NCBI GenBank assembly: GCA_947179155.2
Contig: OX359285.1
Coordinates: forward strand, 10,398,010-10,462,009
Direction: 5' to 3'
DNA from: Hedera helix
Lineage: Eukaryota; Streptophyta; Magnoliopsida; Apiales; Araliaceae
Length of the DNA stretch: 64,000 nt
Part shown: in pieces, positions 62,991 through 64,000 of the stretch
Numbering within the stretch: the stretch's first letter is position 1
How the letters are laid out: every line of letters begins with the position of its first letter
Translations under genes and position numbers: made by a program
Notes under the pieces: generated by a model
Databases searched by the model: none
What the model saw: only the letters and a program-made list of their open reading frames with translations
What the model was told of the DNA's origin: nothing

Positions 62991-64000
62991 GACTAATAAA
63001 AGTAGTTTTGTACGAGCATTTAATAATTTAAGAGGTGGAAGTGGGAACTGGTGACTCATATTAACATAAACTTATTGTTTAGATTCTTTAGAGTTTAGAC
63101 AATAATGTTAGGGTTTCAAAACGAGTACTGAAAAATTGTGTAGAAATGACGTCGTAGTTGACATATTGTTAGTAAGACCCACTACTTGACCAACTATCTA
63201 ATCAAATTACTGAGAAACAACTCTCTCTCTCTTTCTCGACCTTGTTTTTCCTATCTGCCTTTTCATTTATCTCATCTTCCTCAATTTGGCGTCCTCCAAT
63301 TAGCGATCTGTTTTGCCAGCCTAAACCAACTCTACACACTATAGTCCATTCTCACCACCACATACCACCATTTCTATTGCTCAACTTCACCAGCCTCATT
63401 TGTCAAATATTCCTCTTTATGTGTTCCTCTCTCTGAGCTCAAAAGGAGCAAATTTAGCATAACAATCTACTACTCTCTTACTTCTGTTCCCTTTTGATTA
63501 TGATGAATCTGCTTTGACGAATGAATTATTTTGTTGGATTTTGGATGAATGGAAGTTTTTTGGAAACATTAGCAGAGTTTAAATTTAGATAGAATGTCTC
63601 TATTCAAACAAAAAAAGTTAAAAATAAAAACTATAGCTAGGGGTAGGCATGCACAACAGGCCGACCTAACCTGGGCTTACCAGGCCAGGTCGGACTTTTG
63701 ACTTTTGGCTTGCAGGCCAGGCCAGGCTGGGCTTGGCGCTAAAAAAGGGGGTCTGTTGAGGCCTGCAGGCCAAACCTTGGGTCATGCCAGGCCATGTCAG
63801 TCTAGTCCGATTCGATCCATTCAAACAAGTTTTTAAGTAATTTTAAATATTATTAAAACACCCATTAAAATTTTAAACTTAATTAATGTATTAATTAAAA
63901 GTAATGTATTACAAGTTACAGCTTTCAAATTACAATAATGAAAAATATCTTTTTATTATTATTATTATTATTTTGCAAATGACTTTCTAGTTGTTACGCT
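62991..64000. other. non-coding DNA, likely still UBP1 intron 9
   Basis: No exon of the third RRM is visible. From about 63636 to the window end there is a hAT-like arm: TAGGGGTAGGCATGC followed by many GGCC-rich words (CAGGCCAGGTCGG, TGCAGGCCAGGCCAGG). Its other end lies outside the window. Confidence 0.45.

Overview
This window looks like nuclear DNA from a flowering plant, most likely a eudicot. The evidence is two spliced genes of plant-specific type, a very AT-rich intergenic background, and many plant-type LTR retrotransposons, hAT and Stowaway-like elements and a tRNA-derived SINE. I cannot name the species. About two thirds of the window is recognisable transposable-element sequence. 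Only two ordinary genes are well supported. One encodes a complete JAZ/TIFY jasmonate repressor (22981-24043, + strand, three coding exons, 248 residues). The other is the 5' part of a UBP1-type oligouridylate-binding RNA-binding protein (58086-61692, + strand, nine coding exons, two of the expected three RRM domains).

Left region, 1-16995. A Ty3/gypsy element (copy 1, + strand) enters from the left edge and ends in a 2651-bp LTR at 5040. A second member of the same family (copy 2, - strand, 6606-16990) is complete in outline: two 2787-bp LTRs, a GTTTT target duplication, a tRNA-iMet-like primer site, a polypurine tract and one long gag-pol frame damaged by one stop and one 20-nt deletion. 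The two copies face each other tail to tail across a 1.6-kb spacer that holds a copia-type LTR and a long AAT microsatellite.

Middle region, 16996-33197. Non-coding, AT-rich DNA surrounds the JAZ gene. It carries a Stowaway-like MITE, three non-autonomous hAT-type elements with 8-bp target duplications (one exact in each of two cases, one 7 of 8), and a SINE with a 13-bp target duplication. One hAT element (26118-29404) is split by a 2.2-kb solo LTR that has its own exact 5-bp duplication.

Nested block, 33198 to about 57316 (- strand). An old, heavily mutated Ty3/gypsy element is the host. A solo LTR (33385-36777) sits inside its 3' LTR. A copia element related to the SIRE/Maximus group sits inside its pol region, and a hAT MITE (53446-53826) sits inside its RNase H region. 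The copia element itself contains a further solo LTR in gag (48996-50797), and its 3' side is rearranged.

Right region, 57317-64000. The UBP1-type gene occupies this part. Its ninth intron is longer than 2.3 kb in the window and has been invaded by a Stowaway-like MITE and a 721-bp hAT element. The third RRM is not in the window. The two host genes show no sign of working together. I found no operon, CRISPR array or novel multi-gene system; what is unusual here is transposon architecture.
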